Assembly (NCBI GenBank): GCA_023382975.1
Contig: JAHDXO010000011.1
Location: 61,056 to 125,055 of the forward strand
DNA from: Pirellulaceae bacterium
Lineage (GTDB): Bacteria > Planctomycetota > Planctomycetia > Pirellulales > Pirellulaceae
Direction: 5' to 3'
Length of the DNA: 64,000 nt
Made by a program: the position numbers and the translations under genes. Positions 45,291 to 54,712 of this stretch are shown one piece after another; positions within the stretch are counted from its first letter, which is position 1; each line of letters begins with the position of its first letter. The notes beneath the pieces are model-generated. The model was not told where the DNA came from, did not search any database, and saw only the letters and a program-made list of their open reading frames with translations.

Positions 45291-45454
45291 CGTTGGCTCG
45301 TCGGGCCGATGTCGGCCGGTCGATCCACTCGGTGCTCCCGCGACGGAAGTGACCTGCCGGAGAGGAATCCCGGCGGCGCGCAACGGTTTCAGTCCGCTTG
45401 CCACGGCCGGTAAAGGCGGATAGAACGCAGTCTGTATTGGGGAAAGGAAAAGCA

Positions 45455-46498
45455 ATGTCATCAGAAAAGGCACGGCCACTGACGCAGTGGACGACGGCCG
45501 CGGGGTGAGCGGCCAAACTGGGTCCGTGTGACCTGCGCAGCGTCCTGAATCAACTTGTACCCGCCGTCGATCCCCGGCTGCTAGTCGGCTCGGAAACGTT
45601 CGACGATGCGGCGGCGCTGCGCGTGTCGGACGACCTGGCCATCCTGTTCACCGCGGATTTCATCACGCCGCTGGTCGACGACGCCCGAAGCTGGGGGCGG
45701 ATCGCGGCGGCCAATGCCTTGTCGGACATCTACGCGATGGGCGGGCGGCCGCTGGCTGCGTTGAATCTGGTCTGCTGGCCGCGCGAGTTGCCTGCGGAGC
45801 TGCTGGGCGAAGTGCTCGGCGGCGGCGCGGCGGCGGCGGCCGAAGCCAGTTGCCTAATCGTCGGCGGCCATACGGTCGAGGACCGCGAGCCGAAATACGG
45901 CATGGCGGTGATCGGTTTGATCCGCCCCGAGGCGATCGTGCGCAACCGCGGATCAGCGGACGGCGACCTGCTGTACCTGACCAAACCGCTGGGCACCGGC
46001 ATTCTGGCGACGGCAATCAAGGCCGAGATGGCCGATGCCGACCAGATCGTCGCAGTGGTGGCCAGCATGGCGGCGCTGAACCGGACGGCGGCCGAGGCAG
46101 CGGTCGCGACCGGCGTCCATGCCATGACCGACGTGACCGGTTTCGGGTTGGCCGGCCACTTGAGTGAAATGCTCGGCGACGACCGGCAACTAGGCGCCGA
46201 AATTTCGCTCGCCGCACTGCCTCGCCTGCCCGGCGTGCTCGATCAGATGGCGATGGGCATGGTTCCCGGCGGCGCCTACCGCAACCGCGAAGCCTACAGC
46301 GACCGAGTCTTTTTCGACGCCGCGGCGAACCAGGACGATGGGATGTTGCTGTTCGACCCGCAGACGTCCGGCGGCTTGTTGATCGCCATCGCTCCGGAGT
46401 CGTCCGCAACCTTCGAACAACGGGCGGAATCCGCCGGCGCGAGATTCTGGCAGATCGGCCGCATCAGCACCAGTGGCCGCATCGTGGCGACGGCGTGA
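45455..46498 (+). CDS. selD: Selenide, water dikinase (selenophosphate synthase), selenocysteine form
   Basis: The protein has 347 residues if the TGA at 45506-45508 is read as selenocysteine (codon 18). It makes selenophosphate from selenide and ATP, the selenium donor for selenocysteine and selenouridine. The ATG at 45455 follows GGAAAGGA. PLTQWTTAAG-U-AAKLGPCD lines up with the known SelD start LTQ(Y/W)SxxAG-C/U-xxK, so the TGA falls on the catalytic Cys17 position of the E. coli enzyme, and the catalytic Lys (Lys21) follows. VDPRLLVGSETFDDAAALRV, LSDIYAMGGRPLAALNLVCW, GGHTVEDREPKYGMAV, TDVTGFGLAGHLSEM and LFDPQTSGGLLIAI are family motifs. Starting after the TGA would give a catalytically dead protein of about 291 residues. 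A SECIS-like hairpin follows the TGA. Confidence 0.88.
45519..45535 (+). promoter_or_regulatory. Candidate bacterial SECIS hairpin in selD
   Basis: TGGGTC (45519-45524) and GACCTG (45530-45535) pair over six positions (two G-U) around the loop CGTGT, which contains the GU expected in bacterial SECIS loops. The stem begins 10 nt after the TGA, close to the 11-nt distance of the well-studied fdhF element. The prediction is by eye, without folding energies. Confidence 0.5.
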
Positions 46499-46606
46499 GA
46501 TGGCTGGTCAGGTCCGAAGAAATGGGCTAACTTCGGTGCTGCGGAATCTTGACGCGGAATCTAGACTTGGTTCCATCCTGAAACCGGCAGACTGCGAGGC
46601 GAGACG

Positions 46607-48667
46607 ATGACGAAGACAAGGGCAATGCTGTGCGGATGGTTGACGATCGTGGTGGCGGGCTGGATGACGCCGGCTGTTGGTGCTGGGGAAGCGCCTGCGG
46701 GAGTCCCGTTCAACGGCAAGACTTCCTACGCCCAGGCGGCGGATCCAGAAGCGTTCGATCTGGATGCGTTTTCGGTCTCGGCGTGGGCCAAGTTTAAGCG
46801 GACGGATCGCTCGCAGACGCTGGTCAACCGGGCGGCGCCGGGCGGATTGTTCACGCTGTACCTGTACGAAAACCGCGTTCGGATGTTGGTCGAGTACGAA
46901 CCGTCGCGGTACACGCACGCCAACGCGGCCCCGCCGCAACCCGATGCCTGGACACATTTCCTGGGCACGTACGACGGCCAGACGATCCGCTTGTTCGTGG
47001 ATGGCCGGCTCGCGGCTTCGCAGGAGGCGTCCGGCCGCATCCCGCGGTCCCGCGCGCCGCTGATGATCGGCGCGATCGCACCGGGGGTGCGCGTGTTGGA
47101 CGGCGAGATCGACGATGTGCGCATCTGGCGCCGGGCGGTCTCGGCCGAGGAGGCCGCCCAGGTCGCGCGGCGCGGCGACGTCGCCGACGGGCTGGTGGCC
47201 CGATGGACAGGTGAGTCTCTGGACGGCGAGACGTGGAATTCCGTGAAGGACGGTGGGCCGCCCGCCCGCTACTTGGCCGATCCGAACATCGAGATTCCGG
47301 CAGACCCGTCCGTGCCGCCTTGGCAGCGGACCTATCCGTCGCTCTCCGAGATCGAAAACCGCAAGCTGGACGGATACCGGAGCATCTGGTACTACAATCA
47401 GCCGCAGAACGACGAGTACGTCTACAAGTACAGCGGCGGATTGGGAACGTACAGTTGCAAGCACCGGCCGATCGCGATCTACCGGCCCGAAGTCAACAGG
47501 ACGTTCTTCTGCTACGGAGGCACCGACGAGACGAACAGCACGCTGCTGCACATGGTCTCGTACTACGACCACGCCACGGGCACTGTCCCGCGGCCGACGC
47601 TGCTGCTGGACAAACGGACGACCGACGCGCACGACAATCCAGTGATCGCGATCGACACCGAGGGCTACATTTTCATCTTCTCCAGCTCGCACGGCACGCC
47701 GCGGCCTTCGTACATCTCGCGGAGCAAACGGCCGTACGACATCGCCGAATTCGAGCGGATCGTCACAACGAATTTCTCCTACACGCAGCCGTTCCACATT
47801 CCAGGCAAGGGATTCATTTTCCCGCAGACGATCTATCTGGGCGGGCGAGCCATCTATTTCCAGACCAGCTCGGACGGCTCCCAGTGGACCGAACCGCGAC
47901 TGCTCTCGTTGTTCGGCCAGGGCCATTACCAGATCAGCGAGCCGTACGGGGCGGAAAAACTGGGCAGCGCCTTTAACTATCATCCGCAACCGACTGGCTT
48001 GAACTGGCGGACGAACTTGTACTACATGGAGACCGCCGATTTCGGCGAGAGCTGGCGGAACGCGGCGGGCCAACCGCTGGATATCCCGCTGAACCAACCC
48101 GAGAATCCGGCGCTGGTCGCGGAGTACGAATCGAAGGGGCGCAACGTGTACATGAAGGACATCACCTTCGACGCCGCCGGACATCCGGTGATTCTGTACC
48201 TGACCAGCGGCGGCTGGCAGTCGGGGCCTGCCAACGATCCTCGCATCTGGCAGACGGCTCGCTGGACCGGCACTTCCTGGGACATCCAGGGCAGCATCCG
48301 CTCGGATAACAACTACGATTTCGGCTCGCTGTACATCGAGCCGGACGGCACTTGGCGGTTGATCGCGCCGACCGAGAGCGGCCCGCAGCCCTACAACCCG
48401 GGCGGCGAGGTGGCGATTTGGACCAGCCGCGACCAGGGCCATCGGTGGACCATGCACAAGCAGTTGACGCGCAACAGCCAGTACAACCACACCTACGTGC
48501 GGCGGCCGGTCTGCGCCCATCCGGGTTTTTATGCTATCTGGGCCGATGGTCACGCGCGCCGTCCGTCGGACAGTCGCTTGTACTTCACCGACCGAGACGG
48601 CACGCACGTCTGGCGTTTGCCGGTCCAGTTCGACGGCGACACGGCCCAGCCCGAGGTGGCTTGGTAA
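46607..48667 (+). CDS. Secreted LamG-domain / BNR-4 repeat protein
   Basis: This is a 686-residue protein. A signal peptide (MLCGWLTIVVAGWMTPAVGA) precedes a LamG-like sandwich at about 30-205 (FDLDAFSVSAWAKFKRTDRS, then HFLGTYDGQTIRLFVDGRLA). From about 240 the BNR-4 propeller follows, with HDNPVIAIDTEGYIFIFSSS, YISRSKRPYDIAEFERI, FNYHPQPTGLNWRTNLYYME and YNHTYVRRPVCAHPGFYAIW. BNR-4 proteins are found with ulvan, rhamnogalacturonan and other polysaccharide lyase families. Enzyme activity is possible but not shown by the sequence. It follows selD by 108 nt but should not be related to it in function. Confidence 0.85.
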   Translation: MTKTRAMLCGWLTIVVAGWMTPAVGAGEAPAGVPFNGKTSYAQAADPEAFDLDAFSVSAWAKFKRTDRSQTLVNRAAPGGLFTLYLYENRVRMLVEYEPSRYTHANAAPPQPDAWTHFLGTYDGQTIRLFVDGRLAASQEASGRIPRSRAPLMIGAIAPGVRVLDGEIDDVRIWRRAVSAEEAAQVARRGDVADGLVARWTGESLDGETWNSVKDGGPPARYLADPNIEIPADPSVPPWQRTYPSLSEIENRKLDGYRSIWYYNQPQNDEYVYKYSGGLGTYSCKHRPIAIYRPEVNRTFFCYGGTDETNSTLLHMVSYYDHATGTVPRPTLLLDKRTTDAHDNPVIAIDTEGYIFIFSSSHGTPRPSYISRSKRPYDIAEFERIVTTNFSYTQPFHIPGKGFIFPQTIYLGGRAIYFQTSSDGSQWTEPRLLSLFGQGHYQISEPYGAEKLGSAFNYHPQPTGLNWRTNLYYMETADFGESWRNAAGQPLDIPLNQPENPALVAEYESKGRNVYMKDITFDAAGHPVILYLTSGGWQSGPANDPRIWQTARWTGTSWDIQGSIRSDNNYDFGSLYIEPDGTWRLIAPTESGPQPYNPGGEVAIWTSRDQGHRWTMHKQLTRNSQYNHTYVRRPVCAHPGFYAIWADGHARRPSDSRLYFTDRDGTHVWRLPVQFDGDTAQPEVAW

Positions 48668-48820
48668 GGATTCCGCCGGAATCAACGGGATCCGAACCGC
48701 GGTCCGGCTCCCCCGCAATTACTGCATTGCTTTCTGACTGGGCTTTTCTCTGTCCTGTCCTACACTTGGGGTGGATACTACCTCAATTACACCAGAGAGA
48801 TTCCGAGCCGAAACAACGCA

Positions 48821-51013
48821 ATGGCTGATCAGGCACTTTACGGGCCCAGGCGCCAGAAACAGATCGACGATGCACTGAGAATCCTGGAAGAGTTCTCGGT
48901 GGCGAGTGAGTTGCGCTTCGACCGAATCGTTGCGACGCGGGGTTTGGGGGAAGCCGAGCGGGCGATTCCGGGCGACGATCTGGTCACGTGGGCTCGCCGC
49001 TTGGTCGAAGTTGGCGAGAGTCTGGATCTACGGGTGCAGTGGCTCGTCTGCTCACTGAACGACGCGCTGTCATGTGTCCGGCAGGGCATACCGGTAGCCA
49101 CGGGCATCGAGCAGCCGGACGGCTCGATCCAGTGGTTGCTGATCAGTCAGATCCGGGGCCAACGAGTTCGGTGGAATCGCCTGGAATCCGGGGCGGCCGA
49201 CGAGTGGGTATCGCTGCGTCACTGCCGCAGGGTTCTCCAGGCTCAAACTGCGGACGATTCGCGGATCTGGGTGGTGGGGCAGCCCGCCTTGGCTTGCGAA
49301 ACCGTCGCGGCCCGCGGATTTGGGCACGACGACGGTCACAGCGGTTCCCACCCCGAGATCGCACCCTTCAGCCGCTACTGGGCGCTGATGGTGCCGGAAC
49401 GGCGGGATCTGTGGGTCGTCGTCATCTTTGCGATGATGGACGGGTTGTTTCTACTCGCCAGTCCGATCGCCGTGGAAACGTTGGTCAACACGGTGGCATT
49501 CGGCCGCTACTTGCAGCCGATCATCGTTCTCGCCCTGCTCCTGTTGACGTTTCTGACTTTTGCTGCGGCGTTGCAGGCGTTGTCGACCTACGTGGTCGAA
49601 ATCCTGCAAAGGCGTTTGTTCGTGCGCTTGGTCGCGGATCTGGCGTACCGTCTGCCCCGGGTCCGCGGAGCGGCGTTGGACGAAGCGCATGGCCCGGAAT
49701 TGCTCAACCGGTTTTTCGAGATCGCGCAGGTCCAAAAGATCACCAGTTCGCTGCTGTTGGATGCGGTGTCGATCATCCTGCGGACGTTCATCGGCATGGC
49801 GGTATTGGCCTTCTACCATCCGTTCCTGCTGGGCTTCGACATCGTGCTGCTGGTGATGATCGCGTTCATCACGTTTGTTCTGGGCCGTGGAGCGGTCAAG
49901 ACGGCGGTGCGAGAGTCCCGGGCCAAATTCTCGGTCGGCGAATGGATGCAGGAAGTGATCCGCCATCCCACGGCGTTCAAGCTGCACGGCGGCCAGCAAT
50001 TCGCGCTGGACCGGGCCGATCAGTTGACCATTGACTATCTGGAAGCCCGCAAGAGGCACTTTCGGATTGTGATTCGCCAGATGGTGTTCGCTCTCGGTTT
50101 GCAGACGTTTGCGTTCACGACCCTGTTGGGGTTGGGCGGATGGCTCGTGATCCAGGGCGAATTGACATTGGGCCAATTGGTCGCGTCGGAACTGATCGTG
50201 ACCGTGATCGTCGGCTCGTTCACCAAGATGCACAAGCATTTGGAGAGCTTCTACGACATGATGGCGTCGATGGACAAGCTGGGGCACTTGTTCGATCTGC
50301 CCGTCGAACGGCACGACAAGCTGTTTCACTTGCGGTCGGGCGTGGCGGCCGAGGTGGCAGCACGTCAGGTTTCCTATCACTACGGCGCGCACCATCGCGG
50401 CCATGGACCGTTGCACGATGTCACCTTCGCCTTGGAGCCGCACGACAGTGTGGCATTGACGGGGCCGCCCGGTTCCGGCAAGAGTACGTTGATCGACTTG
50501 CTGAGCGGTGTGCGGGAACCGGTCACCGGCCATGTCGAACTGGACGGGATCGATTTGCGGGAACTGCGCCCGGATTCGTTGCGCGAACATCTGGCCGTCG
50601 CCCGATCGATCGAGATCTTCCGCGGTACGATCGACGAGAACGTGCATTTGAACCGGCCGCGAGTCAGCGCCCATGAGGTGCGGCAAGCATTGGACGCGGT
50701 CGGCTTGACCGACGAGATTCAGCAGTTGCCCGACGGTCTGAATGCCCTACTGCAAACCAACGGCGCCCCCCTTTCCGCTACGCAGGCCTTGCGGCTGATG
50801 GTGGCGCGGGCGATCGTCGGACGTCCGCGTCTATTGCTGATCGACGGGATCCTGGACGCATTGCCCGATGCGATGTTGCAGCAACTGCTTCCGAACCTGG
50901 TGGGCCGGAACCACCCTTGGACGACGTTGATCGCCACCGGACGGCAGACGGTGATCGACCGCTGCGACCGCGTGGTGTCGCTCGGTCTGTCGTCGCACGA
51001 GGCGGGACATTGA
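48821..51013 (+). CDS. ABC transporter (type I secretion-like), permease fused to a degenerate ATPase
   Basis: This is a 730-residue protein. Residues 1-180 form an N-terminal soluble region without the catalytic Cys/His of a C39 peptidase. Six membrane helices follow (about 195-490). The nucleotide-binding domain at about 505-730 has a good Walker A (LTGPPGSGKSTLIDLL, about 546). Other sites are odd: the signature LSGGQ is LSATQ (about 652), Walker B reads LLLIDGILDAL with Gly in place of the catalytic Glu (about 677), and the switch His is missing in LIATGRQTVIDRCDRVV. ATP could bind, but hydrolysis by the usual route is doubtful. HlyD and TolC genes follow, so export is the likely task. 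Confidence 0.85.
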   Translation: MADQALYGPRRQKQIDDALRILEEFSVASELRFDRIVATRGLGEAERAIPGDDLVTWARRLVEVGESLDLRVQWLVCSLNDALSCVRQGIPVATGIEQPDGSIQWLLISQIRGQRVRWNRLESGAADEWVSLRHCRRVLQAQTADDSRIWVVGQPALACETVAARGFGHDDGHSGSHPEIAPFSRYWALMVPERRDLWVVVIFAMMDGLFLLASPIAVETLVNTVAFGRYLQPIIVLALLLLTFLTFAAALQALSTYVVEILQRRLFVRLVADLAYRLPRVRGAALDEAHGPELLNRFFEIAQVQKITSSLLLDAVSIILRTFIGMAVLAFYHPFLLGFDIVLLVMIAFITFVLGRGAVKTAVRESRAKFSVGEWMQEVIRHPTAFKLHGGQQFALDRADQLTIDYLEARKRHFRIVIRQMVFALGLQTFAFTTLLGLGGWLVIQGELTLGQLVASELIVTVIVGSFTKMHKHLESFYDMMASMDKLGHLFDLPVERHDKLFHLRSGVAAEVAARQVSYHYGAHHRGHGPLHDVTFALEPHDSVALTGPPGSGKSTLIDLLSGVREPVTGHVELDGIDLRELRPDSLREHLAVARSIEIFRGTIDENVHLNRPRVSAHEVRQALDAVGLTDEIQQLPDGLNALLQTNGAPLSATQALRLMVARAIVGRPRLLLIDGILDALPDAMLQQLLPNLVGRNHPWTTLIATGRQTVIDRCDRVVSLGLSSHEAGH

Positions 51014-51107
51014 TGGATCACAAATCCGCTTCTGGCAAACTGTTTCGGTTGAAAAAGATTTAACGATTGTATCGCCGGGATACGATGATGAAAGGGAGAA
51101 CGCGCCA

Positions 51108-52448
51108 ATGGCCAACAAGGTGTCGAACGACTCCGCCATGCTGCCAGCGTTGAAGCTGGTGCAGTCATCGCTGGCCGCGCGGCGCATGGCCCGTGGTCTG
51201 GGGGTGCTGCTGGCCGCGAGCCTCGTGGCGATGGCGCTTCTGCCTTGGCAGCAATCGGCACGGGGCACGGGCAAGGTGGTGGCTTATGTGCCGCAGGAAC
51301 GGCAGCAGACGGTGACTTCGCCGACCAAGGGCGTGGTCGCCCGCTTGGCGGACGGCTTGGTCGAGGGAGCGCGCGTTAAACAAGGCGACTTCATCTTGGA
51401 GATCCAACCGTGGGCGGCCAATCTCGCCGATCAACTGGGTGCCCAGATGAGGGACATGGAAGCCAAGCTGGCGACGGCGGAGGCCAAGATCCAAGTGTAC
51501 GAGCAAAACATCCAGGACTTCTCGGCGGCTCGGGATTTTGCTGTCAAAGCGGCCCAAGAGATGGTCGAAGGCGCGGCGGCGAAATTGCAGGCCAAACAGG
51601 ACGTCATCCCCGGTTACGTGGCCAAGGAATGGCAGACTCGCGCGAACTACGAACGGCAACGCGGTTTGTTCGAGAAGGGGATCAAGCCCGAGAAAGAAGT
51701 CGAAAAACTTCGTTCGGAATGGGATGTCGCCAAGGCGGAACTCGACGCGGCGCACCGGGAAGTCACCGCCGCTGAAAAGGAAGTCGAAGCGAAGAAGTAC
51801 GAATTGGAGCAGAAGCGGCGCGAGGCGCAAACCAAGGTGGATTACGCCCGCGCCATGCGCGAAGATGCGGCCGGTCAAGCAGCCACGACCCGCAAGGAGA
51901 TCCGCGAACTGGAAGTCAAGCTGGACGAATTGGATCGGCTGATCATCGAGGCGCCGCGGGACGGCACGATCTTCCGCTTGCCGATTTACGAACGCGGCCA
52001 GGTCGTAAAGGAGGGTGACGATCTGTTTACCATCGTGCCGGAAAGCACGGATCACGCCGTCGAACTGTGGGTGTCCGGAAACGACACGCCGCTTGTCCGA
52101 CCGGGCGATCACGTCCGCCTGCAGTTCGAGGGTTGGCCCGCCTTGCAGTTCGCGGGTTGGCCATCCGTGGCCGTGGGCACGTTCGGCGGCGAGGTGGCGA
52201 CGATCGATGCGGCCGACGACGGAACCGGGAAATTCCGACTGCAGGTCCGACCGGACGCCGACGACTCGTGGCCGTCCGAGCGGTTCCTGCGGCAAGGCGT
52301 GCGGGCCAACGGTTGGGTCATGCTCAGCCAAGTGCCTCTGTGGTATGAACTCTGGCGTCAGTTGAACGGGTTCCCGCCGGTGGTTGCCAAGGACGCAGCC
52401 CAGGCCGAGGGTTCGAAAGAAACGAAGACACCCAAGCTGCCGAAATAG
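51108..52448 (+). CDS. HlyD family membrane-fusion (periplasmic adaptor) protein
   Basis: This is a 446-residue protein. One N-terminal membrane helix (LGVLLAASLVAMALLPWQQS, about 32-50) is followed by a lipoyl/barrel-sandwich half (VTSPTKGVVARLADGLVEGA). A long coiled-coil hairpin runs from about 105 to 275, rich in Lys/Glu/Ala (AAEKEVEAKKYELEQKRREA). The second lipoyl half follows (LIIEAPRDGTIFRLPIYERG) and then a beta-barrel domain. It links an inner-membrane ABC exporter to an outer-membrane TolC channel. It starts 94 nt after the ABC gene, with AAAGGGAG before the ATG, and ends 2 nt before the TolC-type gene. The three genes form an exporter unit. Confidence 0.9.
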   Translation: MANKVSNDSAMLPALKLVQSSLAARRMARGLGVLLAASLVAMALLPWQQSARGTGKVVAYVPQERQQTVTSPTKGVVARLADGLVEGARVKQGDFILEIQPWAANLADQLGAQMRDMEAKLATAEAKIQVYEQNIQDFSAARDFAVKAAQEMVEGAAAKLQAKQDVIPGYVAKEWQTRANYERQRGLFEKGIKPEKEVEKLRSEWDVAKAELDAAHREVTAAEKEVEAKKYELEQKRREAQTKVDYARAMREDAAGQAATTRKEIRELEVKLDELDRLIIEAPRDGTIFRLPIYERGQVVKEGDDLFTIVPESTDHAVELWVSGNDTPLVRPGDHVRLQFEGWPALQFAGWPSVAVGTFGGEVATIDAADDGTGKFRLQVRPDADDSWPSERFLRQGVRANGWVMLSQVPLWYELWRQLNGFPPVVAKDAAQAEGSKETKTPKLPK

Positions 52449-52450
52449 CG

Positions 52451-54142
52451 GTGACGATGATGCCAAGGAAGGCACCTACCCAACTCGAATCTGCGTGTCG
52501 CCCAACTCGCGGGCATGCGGAACGGCCTGCAGCCGTCCGACGTGTTGCGAGTTCGGCTGCATTTTCCCGGAGTTCGTCGGTAGCGTGGCTCATTCTGGTC
52601 CTGCTCTCCGGGTGCCAGCACCTGTCGCCGTCCCCGTGCCACGACCTGAACCGGTATTGCGACGCGGTGGTCGGCCAACTCGATTCGCCGCGAGAGCCCC
52701 TCGGCGAAGCGACCGATTCGGCGGCCGAGGAGCCAGTCAGTCGGCCGCTGCTGTCGGCGCTGGAAGCAAATTTTGCGGCGGATCCGGCGGAGGAGGCGTT
52801 GGTACTGTCCGATGTCATCCTCTCGGTCTACGAGACCTACCCGCTGTTCGAAGCGGCGCTGCGCGAACGCGACGTCGCGGCGGGCAAGGAACTGGCAGCG
52901 TGGGGCGAATTCGATACGGAGCTGAAAGCCTATAGCCTGACGAATCCGATGGGCTACTATCAACGCTATCGCACCTCCGCCAAGGTCGATCAGCCTTTGT
53001 ACCACGGCGGCAATGTGTACGGCGGATACAAGATCGGCCGAGGCGAATTCAATCCGGCTTGGTACAACGACGAGACGAACCTGGGCGGCGAATTCTCGCT
53101 GGGCCTGGGCGTGCCGTTGCTCAAGGACCGGCTGATCGACAAGCGCCGCAGCGGGGTGATGCAGGCATCGCTGGCGCGGCAGGCGGTCGAACCGGCCGTC
53201 CAAGCACAATGGTTGTCGTTCGTCCGCGACGCATCGCAGACTTATTGGTACTGGGTCGAGACGGGACAGACGTTGCAGGCGCATCGCCAACTGCTGCGGC
53301 TGGCCCAGGACCGTGTCGAGCAGATCGAGGAGCGTGTGCTGGCCGGCGACTTGGAACGGATCGCGCGGATCGACAACCAGCGGTTGATCGCCTTGCGCGA
53401 GACGAAGGTGATCGAATCGCAGCGCAAGTTGCAGCAGGCAGCGATCAAGCTGTCCCTGTTCTTGCGCACGCCCGACGGCCAGCCTCAGTTGCCCGACGGC
53501 ACGCTTCTGCCCCGCAGCTTTCCCGAATCCGCGCCGCCGGACCTCGGGCAGATGGACCAGATGGTTCAAGCCGCGTTGGCAGCCCGGCCGGAATTGACGG
53601 AACTGAATCTGCTGGTGGAGCAGGTCCGCGTCGAGTTGGCGCAATCGGAGAACATGCTGTTGCCGAAATTCGAAGCGGTGGTCGGCGTCTCGAAAGATGT
53701 CGGGGCTCCCATCAACGAGAAACGCACGAAAAGCCCGTTCGAACTGGAAGCGGGAGTCTACGGCGAAGTGCCCTTGCAGCGTCGCGAAGCTCGCGGCAAG
53801 GTTGTCGCGGCCCGCGGCAAGCTGATGCAGTTGAACGCCAAACGCGAATTCGTCGCCGACAAGATCGTGGCCGAGGTGCAGGACGCGCTGTCGGCCCTGG
53901 AAGCCGCTTCGGGCCAGATCGTCCAGACCAACCGGAACCTGGAACTGAGCCGCGAGGCGCTGGAGATGGGCCGCGCGGCGTTCGAGGCCGGCGACATCGA
54001 CCTGATCGTCCTGAACATCTACGAACAAGCCGTCGCCGACGCGACCATCGCCTGGATCGAGGCGCAAGCCTACTATTTTGCCGCCCAAGCCGATTTCCAA
54101 GCCGCCCTGGCCCGCGACCCGTTCGCACCGGAAGCCCGATAG
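52451..54142 (+). CDS. TolC-family outer-membrane efflux lipoprotein
   Basis: The protein has 563 residues from GTG 52451 (ATG 52457 also possible). A lipobox (LILVLLSGCQ) lies at about residue 55, which is late, so the true start may be further downstream. Two TolC repeats follow, each with long helices and a short beta pair: AKVDQPLYHGGNVYGGYKIG, VEPAVQAQWLSFVRDASQTY, ALAARPELTELNLLVEQVRV and LEVGVYGEVPLQRREARGKV-like text (EAGVYGEVPLQ in this protein). It forms the channel through the outer membrane for the exporter encoded upstream. The spacing of 2 nt to the HlyD gene supports one transcript. The cargo is unknown; no small secreted substrate gene is visible next to it. Confidence 0.88.
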   Translation: MTMMPRKAPTQLESACRPTRGHAERPAAVRRVASSAAFSRSSSVAWLILVLLSGCQHLSPSPCHDLNRYCDAVVGQLDSPREPLGEATDSAAEEPVSRPLLSALEANFAADPAEEALVLSDVILSVYETYPLFEAALRERDVAAGKELAAWGEFDTELKAYSLTNPMGYYQRYRTSAKVDQPLYHGGNVYGGYKIGRGEFNPAWYNDETNLGGEFSLGLGVPLLKDRLIDKRRSGVMQASLARQAVEPAVQAQWLSFVRDASQTYWYWVETGQTLQAHRQLLRLAQDRVEQIEERVLAGDLERIARIDNQRLIALRETKVIESQRKLQQAAIKLSLFLRTPDGQPQLPDGTLLPRSFPESAPPDLGQMDQMVQAALAARPELTELNLLVEQVRVELAQSENMLLPKFEAVVGVSKDVGAPINEKRTKSPFELEAGVYGEVPLQRREARGKVVAARGKLMQLNAKREFVADKIVAEVQDALSALEAASGQIVQTNRNLELSREALEMGRAAFEAGDIDLIVLNIYEQAVADATIAWIEAQAYYFAAQADFQAALARDPFAPEAR

Positions 54143-54712
54143 GCCGCGCCTGGTCGTGATCGGCACGGCGAAGCTGCGAAAAAATGGGACTGGCTCCGAG
54201 CGGAAACGGCGAAGACCCTGGAAAATCAGCAGTCGCGAAGGTGCCTGTCCCAATTCTTTCACAGCCTCGCTGCCCCGCGAAGGTCGGCGGTTGAATCAGA
54301 CGGCGAATCCGAAACACTAGCTGCGTCCGGGTTTCGAGGCTCCCCGTTTCGAGCCCCCATCCGCGTTTCGACCATCGCCTTTGACGCGGATGCCGGTGTT
54401 GCCTTCCAACATGCACAAGACTTGGGCCGAATCTGAGAATTACAAGATCTCGGGGCTCAATACCGTGTACGGCTGGACAGCCAATCCGGTCCATACAACC
54501 TCGCTACATTTGCGTGTACGCTTCAACGCGCCCGTTGCCCAGACGCGATGCAGAACTCGATAGCGGGTCCGTGGCCAGCCGTCACCCGCGCAGGATTCCC
54601 ACCCGCTTGTCAACAAACCATTTCCAGTCCGCACGTCCACTGCTTGGTTACCCTCGCTGAGCGCGTCGGAGACCCTCGCCGAGCGTGAGGTTGCGACGGT
54701 GCGCACGGCTGG
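54143..54712. other. Intergenic stretch, 570 nt
   Basis: It holds a full family C element (54179-54260). The remaining 450 nt show no gene in either strand that I can support. It borders the restriction-enzyme remnant and could be an old deletion scar. Confidence 0.55.
54179..54260. repeat. Dispersed element, family C, full copy
   Basis: AAAAAATGGGACTGGCTCCG marks the left end and GTGCCTGTCCCAATTCTTTC the right end, about 80 nt apart. The ends are partly inverted (TGGGACTGG against the complement of CCTGTCCCA). It begins about 37 nt after the TolC stop codon. Confidence 0.75.

Noticed and set aside
46508..48718. Minus-strand open frame of about 730 codons
   Set aside because: It is antisense to the LamG/BNR-4 gene, which has a signal peptide and clear repeats.
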